64,000 nt of DNA, from the NCBI RefSeq assembly GCF_900108045.1, contig NZ_FNUK01000002.1, positions 1 to 64,000 on the forward strand, written 5' to 3'. The translations under genes were made by a program, and so were the position numbers. The stretch is from Caloramator fervidus. GTDB lineage: Bacteria; Bacillota; Clostridia; Clostridiales; Caloramatoraceae. Below are positions 17,995 to 29,675 of this stretch, piece by piece; position 1 is the first letter of the stretch, and every line of letters begins with the position of its first letter. The notes below the pieces were generated by a model. It was not told the DNA's origin and made no database searches. It was given only the letters and a program-made list of their open reading frames with translations.

Positions 17995-19041
17995 ATGCAA
18001 AGGAAAAAAACTAGAAAAATAAAAATAGGTAACATTTTTATTGGTGGAGATTCACCAATTGCTATACAATCAATGACTAATACCAAAACCATTGACATTA
18101 AAGGAACTATTGAACAGATAAAAAATTTAGAACATATAGGTTGTGATATAATAAGAGTAGCTGTTCCAGATGAAGATTCTGCTAAAGCTATAAAAGAAAT
18201 AAAAAAATTTATAAATATTCCATTAGTTGCAGATATTCATTTTGATTATAAATTGGCTATAAAAGCAATACAAAATGGAGCAGACAAAATAAGGATAAAT
18301 CCAGGAAATGTTGGAGGAATAAGTAAAATTAAAGAAATAATTAAGGTAGCTAAGGAATACAATGTTCCAATTCGAGTAGGAGTAAATTCTGGTTCTTTAG
18401 AAAAAGATATATTAGAAAAATATAAAAGACCTTGTCCAGAAGCTTTAGTAGAAAGTGCTATAAGAAATGTATGCATATTAGAAGATTTAGATTTTTTTCA
18501 AATTGTTGTTTCTGTAAAATCATCTAATGTAATTGAAACAATAGAATCTTATAAAATGCTTTCTTCAAGGCTAGATTATCCTTTACACATTGGAATAACT
18601 GAGTCTGGTACTATGTTAGCAGGAACCATAAAATCTTCAGTAGGTCTTGGTATATTATTATATGAAGGTATAGGGGATACTATAAGGGTTTCATTAACTG
18701 ATGATCCTATAAATGAAGTTAAGGTAGCTAAAATTATCCTTAAATCATTAGGTTTAAGAAAAGGAATTGAAATAATTTCTTGTCCAACCTGTGGTAGAAC
18801 AAATATTAATTTAATTGAGCTAGCTAATAATATAACAAAAGAAATTGAAAATATTGATAAACCCATTAAAGTAGCTATAATGGGATGTGCTGTAAATGGT
18901 CCTGGAGAAGCTAGAGAAGCTGATATAGGGATTGCTGCAGGTGTTGGTGAGGCTCTTATATTTAAAAAGGGTAAAATAGTAAAAAAAGTTCCTGAAGATA
19001 AAATTTTACAAGAGCTATTAAATGAAATATATAATTTTTAG
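17995..19041 (+). CDS. ispG: HMBPP synthase (GcpE), flavodoxin-dependent type
   Basis: IspG converts ME-cPP to HMBPP in the MEP pathway with a [4Fe-4S] cluster. The N-terminal barrel has [13 protein letters not shown] and [11 protein letters not shown]. The cluster cysteines are in SCPTCGRT and [16 protein letters not shown]. Length is 348 residues, the shorter two-domain form. It is in the same run as dxr. Confidence 0.97.
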   Translation: MQRKKTRKIKIGNIFIGGDSPIAIQSMTNTKTIDIKGTIEQIKNLEHIGCDIIRVAVPDEDSAKAIKEIKKFINIPLVADIHFDYKLAIKAIQNGADKIRINPGNVGGISKIKEIIKVAKEYNVPIRVGVNSGSLEKDILEKYKRPCPEALVESAIRNVCILEDLDFFQIVVSVKSSNVIETIESYKMLSSRLDYPLHIGITESGTMLAGTIKSSVGLGILLYEGIGDTIRVSLTDDPINEVKVAKIILKSLGLRKGIEIISCPTCGRTNINLIELANNITKEIENIDKPIKVAIMGCAVNGPGEAREADIGIAAGVGEALIFKKGKIVKKVPEDKILQELLNEIYNF

Positions 19042-19064
19042 GAGTTAGCTTAGGGGGATAAATT

Positions 19065-19691
19065 ATGAAAGCTACTTGTGTGATACCTGCTTATAATGAA
19101 GAAAAAACCATAGGAAAAATAATAGATGTAGTAAAAAATATTAACTTAATAGAAAAAATAATAGTTGTTAGTGATGGTTCTAGTGACAATACAGCAGATA
19201 TTGCAAAGGAAAGAGGAGCACATGTAATTGAGTTAGAGAAAAATTTAGGGAAAGGGGCGGCAGTAAAAGTTGGGATTGAAAACTCAGAAAGTGATGTTAT
19301 ACTACTTTTAGATGCTGATTTAATAGGTTTAAAGGAAAAACATGTTTATGACTTGTTGTTACCTATTTTTAGTGATGAAGCAGATATGACAATTGGTGTA
19401 TTCGTTAATGGTAGGTTTGCAACAGATTTAGCTCAAAAGATTGCTCCATTTTTATCAGGACAACGAGGGGTAAAGAAAGATATTCTAAATAAAATTGATA
19501 AAATAGATATAACAAAATATGGAATAGAAATAGCATTGACTAAATATGCAAAAAAATATAATTATCGAGTAAGAAATGTTGAATTACCTGATTTAACCCA
19601 TATAATGAAAGAAGAAAAATTAGGTTTTAAAGAAGGGTTTAAAGCAAGATTAAGAATGTATAAAGATATTATAAGATGTTTGAGGATATAG
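19065..19691 (+). CDS. Family 2 glycosyltransferase
   Basis: This is a 208-residue GT-A fold protein resembling DPM1/glucosyl-3-phosphoglycerate synthase-like enzymes. The nucleotide-sugar motifs are VIPAYNEEKTIG, VSDGSSDNT and LLLDADLIG. No membrane segment is evident. Donor and acceptor are unknown. It is set between ispG and polC, where proS is common in Firmicutes, so its position is a local insertion. It shares the operon-like spacing. Confidence 0.85.
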   Translation: MKATCVIPAYNEEKTIGKIIDVVKNINLIEKIIVVSDGSSDNTADIAKERGAHVIELEKNLGKGAAVKVGIENSESDVILLLDADLIGLKEKHVYDLLLPIFSDEADMTIGVFVNGRFATDLAQKIAPFLSGQRGVKKDILNKIDKIDITKYGIEIALTKYAKKYNYRVRNVELPDLTHIMKEEKLGFKEGFKARLRMYKDIIRCLRI

Positions 19692-19703
19692 GATGGTGGT
19701 TTA

Positions 19704-22700
19704 ATGTTAAAACCATTAAGAGATATTATTAATGATTCAAGTTCCATATATGATGACATTTATGTAAAAAAAATTATAATAAATAAAAAATTAGGTAAAC
19801 TTGATGTTATAATAAGGGCTTTTAGAGATTTTGATGATGTAACTTTAGAATTAATAAAGGATTTTTTTAATAAGAAATTAGGTATCGTGCATGAAATAAA
19901 TATATATCAAGAAAAAAATGATTTAGAAAACATAACTTTTAGTAAGGAAGACTTTAATAAGATAATAAGCGAAGTGTTTGAAAATAATCCTTCAATTATG
20001 GCTTTATTGATAAATAGTGAATATGAATATGATAATCAAAATTTAGTTATTAATGTTGATAATTATTTTTTATATAAATTATTAGTAAATAAAAAAGCAG
20101 ATTTATATTTAAAAGACTTTATAAAAAAGTTTTACAATCAGAGTATTAATGTAATATTTAAGGTAAAAGAATTTGATATAGATAATTATAATCATGAAAA
20201 AGAGAAGCAAGAGAAGGAAATCATAAATAATATTTTAAATAGTGATTCTAAAGTAGAATCTAAAGAAAATAATATTAGTGATAATATAGACAAAATTAAT
20301 AATGAAGATATAAATAATTCTAATTTAATAATTGGAAAAGAAATACTGCAACATCCTGTTAAAATAATTTCATTAAATGAAACATCTGGTATGGTTGCTG
20401 TTAGTGGAGAAATATTTAATATAGATTTTAAAGAAACAAAAAATGGTAAATTGATTGTTACTTTATATGTTACTGATTATACATCTTCTATTGCTGTAAA
20501 GATATTTGCAAATAGCAAAACAGGTGAACAACTAAAAAATAGATTAGACAATGGAATGTTTATAAAGGTTTATGGAGAAGTTGTTAATGATCCTTTCTTG
20601 AAGGAATTAGTTATTATGGCCAAGTCAATAGAAAAGGTAGAAAATCCAAAACGAATGGATAATGCGCCTGAGAAACGTGTTGAGCTTCATCTGCACACTC
20701 AAATGAGTGCAATGGATGGTGTATCGTCTGCTAAATCATTAATAAAAAGGGCAAAAGAATGGGGACATAAAGCAATAGCGATCACAGATCATGGTGTAGT
20801 TCAAGCTTTTCCAGAAGCTATGGACGCTGCTAAGGAAATGGGAATAAAAGTTATTTATGGTGTAGAAGGTTATTTAGTTAATGATGGAGAACCCTTAATA
20901 TTAAGGCCAAATAAATATTCACTAGATTCTACTTTTGTAGTGTTTGATATTGAGACAACAGGCTTTAATGCTAATAAAGATGAAATAATTGAAATAGGAG
21001 CTGTTAAAATTAAGGATTTTAAAATAGTTGATAAGTTTTCTGCACTTATTAATCCAGAAAGAGAAATTTCTAAGGAAATAATTGAATTAACGGGGATTAC
21101 TAACGAAATGATCAGCGATAAGCCAAGACTTGGTGAGGTATTGCCATTATTTTTAGAATTCATTGGAGATGCTCCTGTTGTTGCTCATAACGCTAAATTT
21201 GATACTAGTTTTATTCGTGAAAAATCTAAAAAATTAAATTTAAAGTTTGAAAATACAGTTATAGATACTTTAACTCTTTCTAGGTGGTTATTACCAGAGC
21301 TTAAAAAGCATAAATTAAATATAATTGCAGAATACCTTGGAGTAAAGCTTGAGAATCATCACAGAGCAGTTGATGATGCTGAAGCTACTGCTAATATATT
21401 TATTAAATTTTTAAATATGTTAAAAGAAAAAGGTGCAAATACAATTGAAGATATAAATAAATTATATGTATCCAGTTTCGATTATAAAAAAGCTGATTCA
21501 TATCATGTTACAATTTTGGTAAAAAATTATACAGGACTTAGAAATTTATATAAACTTATATCTTATTCTCATCTTGAATTTTTTTATAAAAAACCTAGAA
21601 TTCCTAAGAGTTTGCTTGAAAGTATGAGGGATGGATTAATTATAGGAAGTGCATGTGAGTCTGGAGAAGTTTTTCAGGCAGTTTTAAATGATTATAGTGA
21701 GCAAGATATAGAAAAGATAGTAAAGTTTTATGATTATTTAGAGATTCAACCTAGGCAAAATAATTACTTTTTAATAGAAAATGGAAAATTGAAAAGTGAA
21801 GAAGAATTACTGGAAATAAATAAAAAAATTGTAAAACTGGGTGAAAAATATAATAAGCTTGTTGTTGCAACGGGTGATGTTCATTTTTTAGAACCTCATG
21901 ATGAATATTTTAGAAGAATACTTATGTATGGGCAAGGTTATAGCGATGCAGATAATCAAGCACCTTTATATTTTAAGACGACAGAAGAGATGTTAGATGA
22001 ATTTGAATATCTTGGAAAAGAAAAGGCTTATGAAGTAGTAATCAAGAATACAAATATCATAGCAGATGAAATTGAAATTATAACACCTATACCAGAAGAA
22101 ACATTTCCACCAAAAATTGATGGAGCAGAAGAAGAGATACGAAATATGACTTTAAAAAGGGCCCATGAAATATATGGTGAAGTTTTACCAGAGGTTGTTC
22201 AAAAAAGACTTGATAAAGAATTGAACTCAATAATAAACAATGGCTATGCAGTTATGTACTTAATAGCTCATAAATTGGTAAAAAAGTCACTTAATGATGG
22301 TTATCTTGTAGGTTCAAGGGGTTCAGTAGGATCATCATTTGTAGCTACAATGTGTGAGATTACGGAAGTTAATCCTTTACCTCCTCATTATGTATGTCCA
22401 AATTGTAAGCATTCAGAGTTTTTTACTGATGGAAGTGTAGGTTCAGGAGTTGATTTACCTGATAAAAAATGTCCAATTTGTGGTACTGATTATAATAAAG
22501 ATGGTCATGATATACCTTTTGAAGTGTTTTTAGGATTTGAAGGCGATAAAGAGCCAGATATAGATTTAAACTTTTCAGGTGAATATCAGCCCATTGCACA
22601 TAAGTACACAGAGGAATTGTTTGGGAAAGGTCACGTATTTAGGGCAGGAACAATAGGTACTATAGCAGAAAAAACAGCTTATGGTTTTGTAAAAAATTAT

Positions 22701-23975
22701 TTAGAAGAGCATAATTTAAAAGTTCCCCAAGCTGAGATAGAAAGATTAGTTAAAGGTTGTACTGGAGTCAAAAGGACAACAGGACAACACCCAGGGGGTG
22801 TAATGGTTGTTCCAAGAGATAAGGAAATTTTTGAATTTACACCTATACAAAAACCTGCTGATGACATTGAAGCAGATGTCATAACCACACATTTTGACTA
22901 TCATTCTATAAGTGGAAGATTATTAAAATTAGATATACTAGGACATGATGATCCTACTGTTTTAAGAATGCTTCAAGATTTAACAGGAGTTGATCCAAGA
23001 AAAATTCCTCTTGGAGATCCTAATGTTATTAAATTATTTACATCTACAGAACCTTTAGGTATAAATCCTGAGGATTTAAATTGTGAAGTTGGAACACTTG
23101 GTTTACCTGAATTTGGAACAAAATTTGTAAGACAAATGTTAATGGATACTCAGCCTAAAACTTTTGCAGAACTTGTCAGAATTTCTGGATTATCGCATGG
23201 AACAGATGTATGGCTAAATAATGCTCAAGATATTATAAAAAATGGGTATGCTACGTTAAAAGAGGTTATATCTACAAGAGATGACATAATGTTATATTTA
23301 ATTTATAAAGGTTTAAATCCAAAACATGCTTTCAATATAATGGAAAGAGTTAGAAAAGGAAAAGGGCTTAAAGAAGAAGATATAGAAGAAATGAAAAAAC
23401 ATGGAGTTCCTCAATGGTACATTGATTCATGTAATAAAATAAAGTATATGTTCCCTAAAGCTCATGCTGTTGCATATGTTATGATGGCTGTAAGGATTGC
23501 TTATTTTAAAGTGTATTATCCTGAAGCTTTTTATGCCACTTATTTTACAGTTAGAGCAGATGATTTTGATGCAGACTTAATTGTAAAAGGAGAAAGAGCT
23601 ATAAGAAATAAGATTAAAGAAATAGAAAGTCTAGGTAATAATGCTTCTCCTAAAGATAAAGGTTTATTAACAGTATTAGAAATAGCTCTAGAAATGTATC
23701 TTAGAGGTTTGAAATTTATTCCTGTAGATCTTTATAAATCAGATGCGGTTAAATTTTTAATAACTGATCAAGGAATTTTACCTCCTTTTAAAGCTTTACA
23801 AGGTGTAGGAGAAGCAGCTGCAAAGTCGATTGTGGAAGCAAGACAAAAAGGAGCTTTTCTATCAAAAGAAGACTTAAGGCTTAGAAGCAAGGTTTCAAAA
23901 GCAGTTATTGAGATATTAGAAAAACATGGGTGCTTAAAGGAGCTTCCAGAAACAAACCAATTATCTATGTTTTAA
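19704..23975 (+). CDS. polC: DNA polymerase III alpha subunit, PolC type
   Basis: PolC is the replicative polymerase of low-GC Gram-positives. The 1423-residue protein has an OB fold (~210-310), a PHP domain split by the exonuclease ([17 protein letters not shown]), and a DEDD 3'-5' exonuclease ([31 protein letters not shown]). It also has a zinc site (CPNCKHSEF ... CPICG), the palm motif [11 protein letters not shown] and the C-terminal helix-hairpin-helix [10 protein letters not shown]. Length is typical. It ends the long uppS-polC run, and a separate promoter for rimP follows. Confidence 0.98.
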   Translation: MLKPLRDIINDSSSIYDDIYVKKIIINKKLGKLDVIIRAFRDFDDVTLELIKDFFNKKLGIVHEINIYQEKNDLENITFSKEDFNKIISEVFENNPSIMALLINSEYEYDNQNLVINVDNYFLYKLLVNKKADLYLKDFIKKFYNQSINVIFKVKEFDIDNYNHEKEKQEKEIINNILNSDSKVESKENNISDNIDKINNEDINNSNLIIGKEILQHPVKIISLNETSGMVAVSGEIFNIDFKETKNGKLIVTLYVTDYTSSIAVKIFANSKTGEQLKNRLDNGMFIKVYGEVVNDPFLKELVIMAKSIEKVENPKRMDNAPEKRVELHLHTQMSAMDGVSSAKSLIKRAKEWGHKAIAITDHGVVQAFPEAMDAAKEMGIKVIYGVEGYLVNDGEPLILRPNKYSLDSTFVVFDIETTGFNANKDEIIEIGAVKIKDFKIVDKFSALINPEREISKEIIELTGITNEMISDKPRLGEVLPLFLEFIGDAPVVAHNAKFDTSFIREKSKKLNLKFENTVIDTLTLSRWLLPELKKHKLNIIAEYLGVKLENHHRAVDDAEATANIFIKFLNMLKEKGANTIEDINKLYVSSFDYKKADSYHVTILVKNYTGLRNLYKLISYSHLEFFYKKPRIPKSLLESMRDGLIIGSACESGEVFQAVLNDYSEQDIEKIVKFYDYLEIQPRQNNYFLIENGKLKSEEELLEINKKIVKLGEKYNKLVVATGDVHFLEPHDEYFRRILMYGQGYSDADNQAPLYFKTTEEMLDEFEYLGKEKAYEVVIKNTNIIADEIEIITPIPEETFPPKIDGAEEEIRNMTLKRAHEIYGEVLPEVVQKRLDKELNSIINNGYAVMYLIAHKLVKKSLNDGYLVGSRGSVGSSFVATMCEITEVNPLPPHYVCPNCKHSEFFTDGSVGSGVDLPDKKCPICGTDYNKDGHDIPFEVFLGFEGDKEPDIDLNFSGEYQPIAHKYTEELFGKGHVFRAGTIGTIAEKTAYGFVKNYLEEHNLKVPQAEIERLVKGCTGVKRTTGQHPGGVMVVPRDKEIFEFTPIQKPADDIEADVITTHFDYHSISGRLLKLDILGHDDPTVLRMLQDLTGVDPRKIPLGDPNVIKLFTSTEPLGINPEDLNCEVGTLGLPEFGTKFVRQMLMDTQPKTFAELVRISGLSHGTDVWLNNAQDIIKNGYATLKEVISTRDDIMLYLIYKGLNPKHAFNIMERVRKGKGLKEEDIEEMKKHGVPQWYIDSCNKIKYMFPKAHAVAYVMMAVRIAYFKVYYPEAFYATYFTVRADDFDADLIVKGERAIRNKIKEIESLGNNASPKDKGLLTVLEIALEMYLRGLKFIPVDLYKSDAVKFLITDQGILPPFKALQGVGEAAAKSIVEARQKGAFLSKEDLRLRSKVSKAVIEILEKHGCLKELPETNQLSMF

Positions 23976-23977
23976 AC

Positions 23978-24006
23978 TTGCAAAGTATTTAGTAAAATGT
24001 TATAAT
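23978..24006 (+). promoter_or_regulatory. SigA-type promoter of the rimP-nusA-infB operon
   Basis: TTGCAA (23978-23983) and TATAAT (24001-24006) are 17 bp apart, with an AT-rich spacer, about 110 bp before rimP. Confidence 0.82.
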
Positions 24007-24033
24007 TGACCTTAGATGTTAATTATTTTTGGT

Positions 24034-24058
24034 AAAGAGTGGGCATCCCCCACTCTTT
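24034..24058 (+). terminator. Hairpin in the rimP leader (possible attenuator)
   Basis: A perfect 10-bp stem AAAGAGTGGG / CCCACTCTTT has the loop CATCC, lies about 20 nt after the predicted start site and is followed by a weak T/G tail. It may end polC read-through, or act as a leader attenuator for the transcription-factor operon. Confidence 0.6.
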
Positions 24059-24118
24059 GTGTTTATGTATATCTTATGTTTTAATAACAAAAAATAGTGA
24101 AAAAGAAAGGTGGTTGTT

Positions 24119-24574
24119 ATGAAGGTAGAGAAGATAGTTGAAATTGTTTATGATATAGCAAAACCTATTGTTGAAAGTTTTAATTTAGAATTAGTTGATG
24201 TTGAATTTGTAAAAGAGAATAATGAATGGTTCTTAAGGGTTTTTATAGATAAAAAAGAAGGTGTTACTATAGATGATTGCACTAATGTTAGCAGGGTTTT
24301 AAGTGATAAATTAGATGAAATAGATCCTATAAGTGTTAGTTATTATTTAGAAGTATCATCACCTGGAATAAACAGACCATTAAAGAGCCTAAAAGATTAT
24401 GAAAAATTTAAAGGAAGAAAAGTAAAAATAAAATTATTTGAAGAAATCGAAGATAAGAAAGTTATTAAAGGTATTTTAAATGGTATTAAAGATGAAAAAG
24501 TATTGATTAAGATAAAAGATAATGAATTAGAAGTTGATTTTAAAAACATAACATCTGCTAATTTGGATGAATAA
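24119..24574 (+). CDS. rimP: Ribosome maturation factor RimP
   Basis: RimP assists 30S assembly. The 151-residue protein has the typical NTD (LVDVEFVKENNEWFLRVFID, ITIDDC-like TIDDCTNVSRVLSDKLDE) and YLEVSSPGINRPLK, then a C-terminal SH3-like domain. ATG 24119 follows AAAGGTGG. The upstream GTG at 24110 lies inside that site. It is the first gene of rimP-nusA-ylxR-ylxQ-infB-rbfA. Confidence 0.96.
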   Translation: MKVEKIVEIVYDIAKPIVESFNLELVDVEFVKENNEWFLRVFIDKKEGVTIDDCTNVSRVLSDKLDEIDPISVSYYLEVSSPGINRPLKSLKDYEKFKGRKVKIKLFEEIEDKKVIKGILNGIKDEKVLIKIKDNELEVDFKNITSANLDE

Positions 24575-24586
24575 GGAGGGATTTTA

Positions 24587-25660
24587 GTGAATAACGTTGA
24601 ATTAATTGAGGCATTAAATGAGATAGCTAGGGAAAAAGGAATAGATAAAGATTATATTTTTTCTGCATTAGAATCAGCATTAGTTTCTGCTTATAAAAAA
24701 AATTATGGAACTGCTCAAAATGTTAAAGTAGTTATTAATAGAGAAAATGGAGATATTCATGTTTATGCACAAAAGAAAGTTGTAGATGAAGTAAAAAACA
24801 ATTTGCTTGAAATCAGTTTAGAAGATGCTAAGTCAATAAATCCAATATATAAATTAAACGATATTGTAGATATTGAAGTTACTCCAAAGGATTTTGGAAG
24901 AGTAGCAGCTCAAACCGCAAAGCAAAGTGTTATACAAAAAATAAAAGAGGCAGAAAGAGAAATATTATACAGAGAATTTGTTGAAAAAGAAAATGATATA
25001 ATAACTGGAATGATTCAGAAAAAAGAAAGAATTAAAGATACTAATAAATATAATGTAATAGTTGAAATTGGAAGATGGGAAACTATTTTACCACCTTCAG
25101 AACAAATGCCAAACGATGATTATAGCCAAGGAGTAAGGATGAAATTTTACATAACTGAAGTAAAAAAGACAGGAAAAGGTCCAAATGTTATGATATCACG
25201 AACTCATCCAGGGCTTGTAAAAAGACTTTTTGAACTAGAAGTTCCCGAGATATTTAATGGAATTGTAGAAATAAAAAGTATAGCAAGAGAAGCAGGGTCA
25301 AGGAGTAAAATAGCAGTTTATTCAAGAGATGAGAATGTAGATCCTACAGGAGCATGTGTAGGGCCAAAGGGTATTAGAGTTCAAAATGTTGTTAATGAAT
25401 TGAATGGAGAAAAGATAGATATAGTTAAATGGAGTAAGGATCCTGCAGAGTATATAGCTAATGCTTTAAGTCCAGCTAAGGTTATAAGTGTTGAAATTAA
25501 TGAAGAAGAAAAAAGTGCAAAAGTAATAGTTCCTGATTATCAACTTTCTTTAGCTATAGGAAAAGAGGGACAAAATGCAAGATTAGCAGCAAAGTTAACA
25601 GGATGGAAAATAGATATAAAAAGTGAATCTCAGGTAAATAGTGAAAGTCTGGGAGAGTGA
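24587..25660 (+). CDS. nusA: Transcription termination/antitermination factor NusA
   Basis: NusA binds RNA polymerase and nascent RNA. The 357-residue protein has the N-terminal RNAP-binding domain, an S1 domain (~residues 135-200), and two KH domains with PTGACVGPKGIRVQNVVNEL and LAIGKEGQNARLAAKLTGWKID. It lacks the acidic repeats of proteobacterial NusA, as usual in Firmicutes. The start is GTG, 6 nt after AAGGAGGG. Its stop overlaps the ylxR start (GTGATG). Confidence 0.97.
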   Translation: MNNVELIEALNEIAREKGIDKDYIFSALESALVSAYKKNYGTAQNVKVVINRENGDIHVYAQKKVVDEVKNNLLEISLEDAKSINPIYKLNDIVDIEVTPKDFGRVAAQTAKQSVIQKIKEAEREILYREFVEKENDIITGMIQKKERIKDTNKYNVIVEIGRWETILPPSEQMPNDDYSQGVRMKFYITEVKKTGKGPNVMISRTHPGLVKRLFELEVPEIFNGIVEIKSIAREAGSRSKIAVYSRDENVDPTGACVGPKGIRVQNVVNELNGEKIDIVKWSKDPAEYIANALSPAKVISVEINEEEKSAKVIVPDYQLSLAIGKEGQNARLAAKLTGWKIDIKSESQVNSESLGE

Positions 25661-25935
25661 TGATTATTATGAAGGTAAAAAAAATTCCTATGAGAATGTG
25701 TCTTGGATGTCAAGAAATGAAACCTAAAAAGGAGCTTATAAGAGTTGTAAGAAGTCCTGAAGGGGAAATAAGCATAGATATGACGGGTAAAAAGGCAGGC
25801 AGAGGAGCTTACATCTGTAAAAATAAAGAATGTCTTGAAAAAGCTATTAAAGCCAAGAGATTTGAAAAAGCTCTGGAAGTTAAAATATCTGAAGAAATTT
25901 ATAAAAAACTTAGGGAGGATTTATCAAATGAATGA
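25660..25935 (+). CDS. ylxR: YlxR (DUF448) RNA-binding protein
   Basis: This is a 91-residue protein of the YlxR/RnpM family, implicated in RNA binding and RNase P modulation in Firmicutes. It shows PMRMCLGCQEMKPKKELIRVVR and KKAGRGAYICKNKECLEKAIK. The ATG at 25660 overlaps the nusA stop and sits near GGGAG. An alternative ATG at 25669 gives the more familiar MKVKKIPMR start, so the exact start is open. The end overlaps ylxQ by 8 bp. Confidence 0.92.
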   Translation: MIIMKVKKIPMRMCLGCQEMKPKKELIRVVRSPEGEISIDMTGKKAGRGAYICKNKECLEKAIKAKRFEKALEVKISEEIYKKLREDLSNE

Positions 25936-26266
25936 TAGTAGATTATATTCATTCATAGGGCTTATGCAAAAGGCAGGAAAAATTTCTTCAGGTGATGATG
26001 CAGTTGAGATAGATATAAAAAAACGAAAAGCTGAACTTGTTATTATTGCTACTGATGCTAGTGAAAATACTAAGAAAAAATTTATTAATATGTGTGAATA
26101 TAGAAAAATTGAGTATGTTTTATTTGGTCAAAAAGATAACTTAGGTCAAGCTATAGGGAAATCTGCTAGATCTGTTATAGCTGTTAAGGATAAAAATTTT
26201 GCAGCAGGTTTTAAACAAAAATTAAGTGAACAAAAAAGTGGGGGTGAAGTCTTTGGCAATAGTTAG
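25928..26266 (+). CDS. ylxQ: L7Ae-family ribosomal protein YlxQ
   Basis: This is a 112-residue L7Ae/L30e-fold RNA-binding protein. [19 protein letters not shown] and [17 protein letters not shown] are typical. The open frame continues upstream to 25835 inside ylxR, but ATG 25928, with GGGAGG ahead of it, gives the family N-terminus. It overlaps ylxR by 8 bp and infB by 14 bp, so it is translationally coupled to both. Confidence 0.92.
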   Translation: MNDSRLYSFIGLMQKAGKISSGDDAVEIDIKKRKAELVIIATDASENTKKKFINMCEYRKIEYVLFGQKDNLGQAIGKSARSVIAVKDKNFAAGFKQKLSEQKSGGEVFGNS

Positions 26267-28358
26267 AGTATATGAACTTGCAAAACAATTAAATATGTCA
26301 AGTAAGGAAGTTATAGAATTGCTAAAGAATGAGTTTGATATAGAAGTTAAAAATCATTTAAGTGCTATAGAGGGTGAAGAAGCAAAAATAATAATAGAAT
26401 ATGTAGAAGAAATAAAAAATAGAGATACTGAAAAACAAGAAGATGAAGAAAAAAGCTTGATTGAAAATATTGAAGATAGATTTGAAGAACATGATGTTGA
26501 CGATGATTTTAAGAGAAATGAAAAAATAAGGAAAAAATCACGAAATGAGAAAATAAAAAAACATGTTAGCAAAGATGTTAAAAAACAAGATGAACAAGTT
26601 GAAGAAGTAGGTATAGTATCAATTCCAGATAGCATTAGAGTTAGTGAATTTGCTGAAAAAATAAAAAGACCAGCTACAGAAATATTAAAAAAATTACTTT
26701 TAATGGGAGTAATGGTTACTATAAATCAAGAAATAAGTTTTGAAGTAGCAGAAAAAATTGCTGAACAATATAACATTTTATTAGAAAAAGAAACAAAACA
26801 AGAAAGAGAAGAAGAACTTATTAATGATTTTGAAGATAAAGAAGAAGATTTGAGACCAAGACCTCCTGTAGTTACTGTAATGGGACACGTAGACCATGGA
26901 AAAACTTCTTTACTTGATGCAATAAGACATTCAAGAGTAGTTGAAACAGAAGCAGGTGGAATTACTCAACATATAGGTGCTTATACTGTTGATATAAATG
27001 ATAAAAAAATAGTATTTTTAGATACTCCTGGTCATGAAGCGTTTACAGCGATGAGAGCAAGAGGGGCTCAAGTTACAGATATTGCTGTTCTTGTAGTTGC
27101 TGCAGATGATGGAGTAATGCCACAGACTATAGAAGCTATAAACCATGCAAAGGCAGCAAATGTTCCAATTATTGTAGCGATAAATAAGATAGATAAAAGT
27201 GGAGTAAATCCGGATAGAGTAAAACAGGAGTTAACAGAATATGGATTAATTCCTGAAGATTGGGGCGGAGACACTATTTGCGTTCCAGTATCAGCAAAAA
27301 CAAAACAAGGTATAGATACACTGTTAGAGATGATATTACTAGTAGCAGAAATGCAAGAGTTAAAAGCTAATCCTAATAGACCGGCAAAGGGAACAATAAT
27401 AGAGGCTAAATTAGATAAAGGAAGAGGCCCTGTTGCTACTGTTATTGTTCAAAAAGGAACATTGAAAGTTGGAGACAGCATCATTGCTGGAACAGCTTAT
27501 GGAAAGGTAAGAGCATTAATAGATGATAAAGGCAAAAAAGTCAAATCTGCTGGACCATCTATGCCTGTTGAAATATTGGGATTATCTGAAGTTCCTAATG
27601 CAGGAGACATATTATATGTAGTTTCAGATGAAAAAACAGCAAGACAAATTTCAGAGATTAGAAAAGAAAAAGAAAAACAAAAGTATTTTGCATCTAGCAG
27701 TAAGATAACTTTACAGGATTTATATAGTCAAATTAAAGAAGGGAAGGTTAAAGAATTAAATATAATAGTTAAGGCTGATGTTCAGGGTTCAGTTGAAGCT
27801 TTAAAGCAAGCTTTAGAAAAATTATCAAACGACGAAGTAAGGGTAAGAGTAATACACGGTGGTGTTGGAGCTATAACTGAAACAGATGTTACATTGGCAT
27901 CTGCTTCAAATGCTATTATTATAGGGTTTAATGTAAGACCTAATAGTATGGCTATGCAACTTGCAGAAAGAGAAAAAGTAGAGATAAAAACATATAGAAT
28001 AATATATGAGGCAATTGACGATATACAAGCAGCTATGAAGGGTATGTTAGAGCCAGAATACAAAGAAGTAATCACAGCTAGGTTAGTAGTAAGACAAACA
28101 TTTAAGGTATCTTCAATAGGGACTATAGCAGGATGTTATGTTGAAGATGGTAAAGTAAATAGAAACAATAATATTAGAGTTATTAGAAATGGTGTAGTTA
28201 TATATGAAGGTAAGATAGCATCATTAAAGAGGTTTAAGGATGATGTTAGGGAAGTTGCAGCTGGATATGAATGTGGTTTAACTATAGAAAAGTTTAATGA
28301 TATTAAAGAAGGAGATATTTTGGAAACATATACTATAGAGGAAGTTAAAAGAGATTAA
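26253..28358 (+). CDS. infB: Translation initiation factor IF-2
   Basis: IF-2 is a GTPase that places initiator tRNA on the ribosome. It shows an N-terminal IF2_N domain ([20 protein letters not shown]), a charged linker, a second IF2_N, then GTP motifs [22 protein letters not shown] and SAK, with domains II-IV after. The length from TTG 26253 is about 701 residues. TTG gives the usual M-A-I-V-R-V start and has GGGGGTG 7 nt upstream. The GTG at 26226 is ahead of that site. It overlaps the ylxQ end by 14 bp. Confidence 0.97.
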   Translation: MAIVRVYELAKQLNMSSKEVIELLKNEFDIEVKNHLSAIEGEEAKIIIEYVEEIKNRDTEKQEDEEKSLIENIEDRFEEHDVDDDFKRNEKIRKKSRNEKIKKHVSKDVKKQDEQVEEVGIVSIPDSIRVSEFAEKIKRPATEILKKLLLMGVMVTINQEISFEVAEKIAEQYNILLEKETKQEREEELINDFEDKEEDLRPRPPVVTVMGHVDHGKTSLLDAIRHSRVVETEAGGITQHIGAYTVDINDKKIVFLDTPGHEAFTAMRARGAQVTDIAVLVVAADDGVMPQTIEAINHAKAANVPIIVAINKIDKSGVNPDRVKQELTEYGLIPEDWGGDTICVPVSAKTKQGIDTLLEMILLVAEMQELKANPNRPAKGTIIEAKLDKGRGPVATVIVQKGTLKVGDSIIAGTAYGKVRALIDDKGKKVKSAGPSMPVEILGLSEVPNAGDILYVVSDEKTARQISEIRKEKEKQKYFASSSKITLQDLYSQIKEGKVKELNIIVKADVQGSVEALKQALEKLSNDEVRVRVIHGGVGAITETDVTLASASNAIIIGFNVRPNSMAMQLAEREKVEIKTYRIIYEAIDDIQAAMKGMLEPEYKEVITARLVVRQTFKVSSIGTIAGCYVEDGKVNRNNNIRVIRNGVVIYEGKIASLKRFKDDVREVAAGYECGLTIEKFNDIKEGDILETYTIEEVKRD

Positions 28359-28371
28359 AGAGGTGTTACAA

Positions 28372-28728
28372 ATGGCGGTAGAAAGAATTTCACGATTATC
28401 AGAAGAGATAAAGAGAATAATCGGGGATCTGATTCAAAACGAATTAAAGGATCCTCGTATTCCTATGCTTACTTCAATTACTGAAGTAGAAGTAACAAAA
28501 GATTTAAGATATGCAAAAGTTTATGTAAGTGTATTTGGAACAGAAGAAGAAAAAGAAAAATGTTTAGAAGGGCTTAGAAGTGCTGCAGGTTTTATAAGAA
28601 GAGAAGTTGGAAAAAGAATTAAAGCAAGATATACTCCTGAGATTTTATTCGAACTTGATAGGTCTATTGAATATGGTATTCACATTTCAAAAGTTTTACA
28701 GGAGATGAAAAAAAATGATACTAACTAA
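28372..28728 (+). CDS. rbfA: Ribosome-binding factor A
   Basis: RbfA is a 30S maturation and cold-adaptation factor. The 118-residue KH-like protein has RISRLSEEIKRIIGDLIQNELKDPRIPMLTS-type sequence and AKVYVSVFGTEEEKEKCLEGL. ATG 28372 follows AAAGAGGTG, while GTG 28363 is within that site. It overlaps nrnA by 14 bp. Confidence 0.96.
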   Translation: MAVERISRLSEEIKRIIGDLIQNELKDPRIPMLTSITEVEVTKDLRYAKVYVSVFGTEEEKEKCLEGLRSAAGFIRREVGKRIKARYTPEILFELDRSIEYGIHISKVLQEMKKNDTN

Positions 28729-29671
28729 AATAGGTAGTATTATAAAGCAAAATGATAATTTTGCAATTATATCTCATTTCTCTCCAGATGGTGATGCGAT
28801 AGGTTCATCGTTGGCATTATATAATATGTTAATTGAGAATGGGAAAAGTGTTGATATATATAATCAAGATGAAGTTCCCAAAAGGTTGAAATTTTTGCCA
28901 TATTCTAATTATATAAAAAACCAGCTTTTGGATAAAAAATATGAATGTGTATTTGTTTTAGATTGTGGCGATAAGGATAGAATAGGTAATTTAGTAGATA
29001 TTTTTAATAAAACAAATTTGATAGTAAACATAGATCATCATATTTCTAATACTTTATTTGCAGATATAAATTATGTTGATTCAAATGCATCTTCTGTAGG
29101 AGAAATAATATATAATTTATTAAAAATAAATGGCTTTGAAATTTCTAAAAACACGGCTATGTGTTTATATACATCTATAGTTAGTGATACGGGTGGTTTA
29201 AAATATAGCAATACTACTTCTATGACTCTTAATATAGCAGGAGATCTTATAAATACAGGAATAAATTTTACAGAAATAAATCGAATATTATTTAATACTA
29301 TGACGAAATCTCAACTAAAGTTGCTTTCAAAAGTAATATCCACCTTAGAATTGTATAAAAATGATTCAATTGCAATAATGCATGTAAATAAACAAATGCT
29401 TGAAGAATGTGGAGCAAATGAAGATGATGCTTCAGATATGGTTAATTATGCTAGAGATATTGATACTGTTGAGTTAGGTATATTTATTAAAGAAGTTGAT
29501 ACTAATAAATTTAAAGTAAGTTTGAGATCTAAAAATAAAGTAGATGTTAGACTTATTGCAGAAAAGTTTAATGGTGGAGGACATGTAAGAGCTGCAGGTT
29601 TTACTATTGAAGGGGATTTTGAAACTGTAAAGAAAAATATACTTGAAGTAGTTAGTAAATATTGGAAGTGA
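28715..29671 (+). CDS. nrnA: DHH-family phosphoesterase (NrnA, oligoribonuclease/pAp phosphatase)
   Basis: NrnA degrades short oligonucleotides and pAp in the cytoplasm. The 318-residue protein has the DHH motifs HFSPDGDAIGSS, VLDCGDKDR, NIDHHISN and SDTGGLKYSNT, and the DHHA1 motif NGGGHVRAAGF near the end. Metal ligands appear intact. It lies between rbfA and truB, the normal Firmicutes place. Confidence 0.95.
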   Translation: MILTKIGSIIKQNDNFAIISHFSPDGDAIGSSLALYNMLIENGKSVDIYNQDEVPKRLKFLPYSNYIKNQLLDKKYECVFVLDCGDKDRIGNLVDIFNKTNLIVNIDHHISNTLFADINYVDSNASSVGEIIYNLLKINGFEISKNTAMCLYTSIVSDTGGLKYSNTTSMTLNIAGDLINTGINFTEINRILFNTMTKSQLKLLSKVISTLELYKNDSIAIMHVNKQMLEECGANEDDASDMVNYARDIDTVELGIFIKEVDTNKFKVSLRSKNKVDVRLIAEKFNGGGHVRAAGFTIEGDFETVKKNILEVVSKYWK

Positions 29672-29675
29672 AAGT

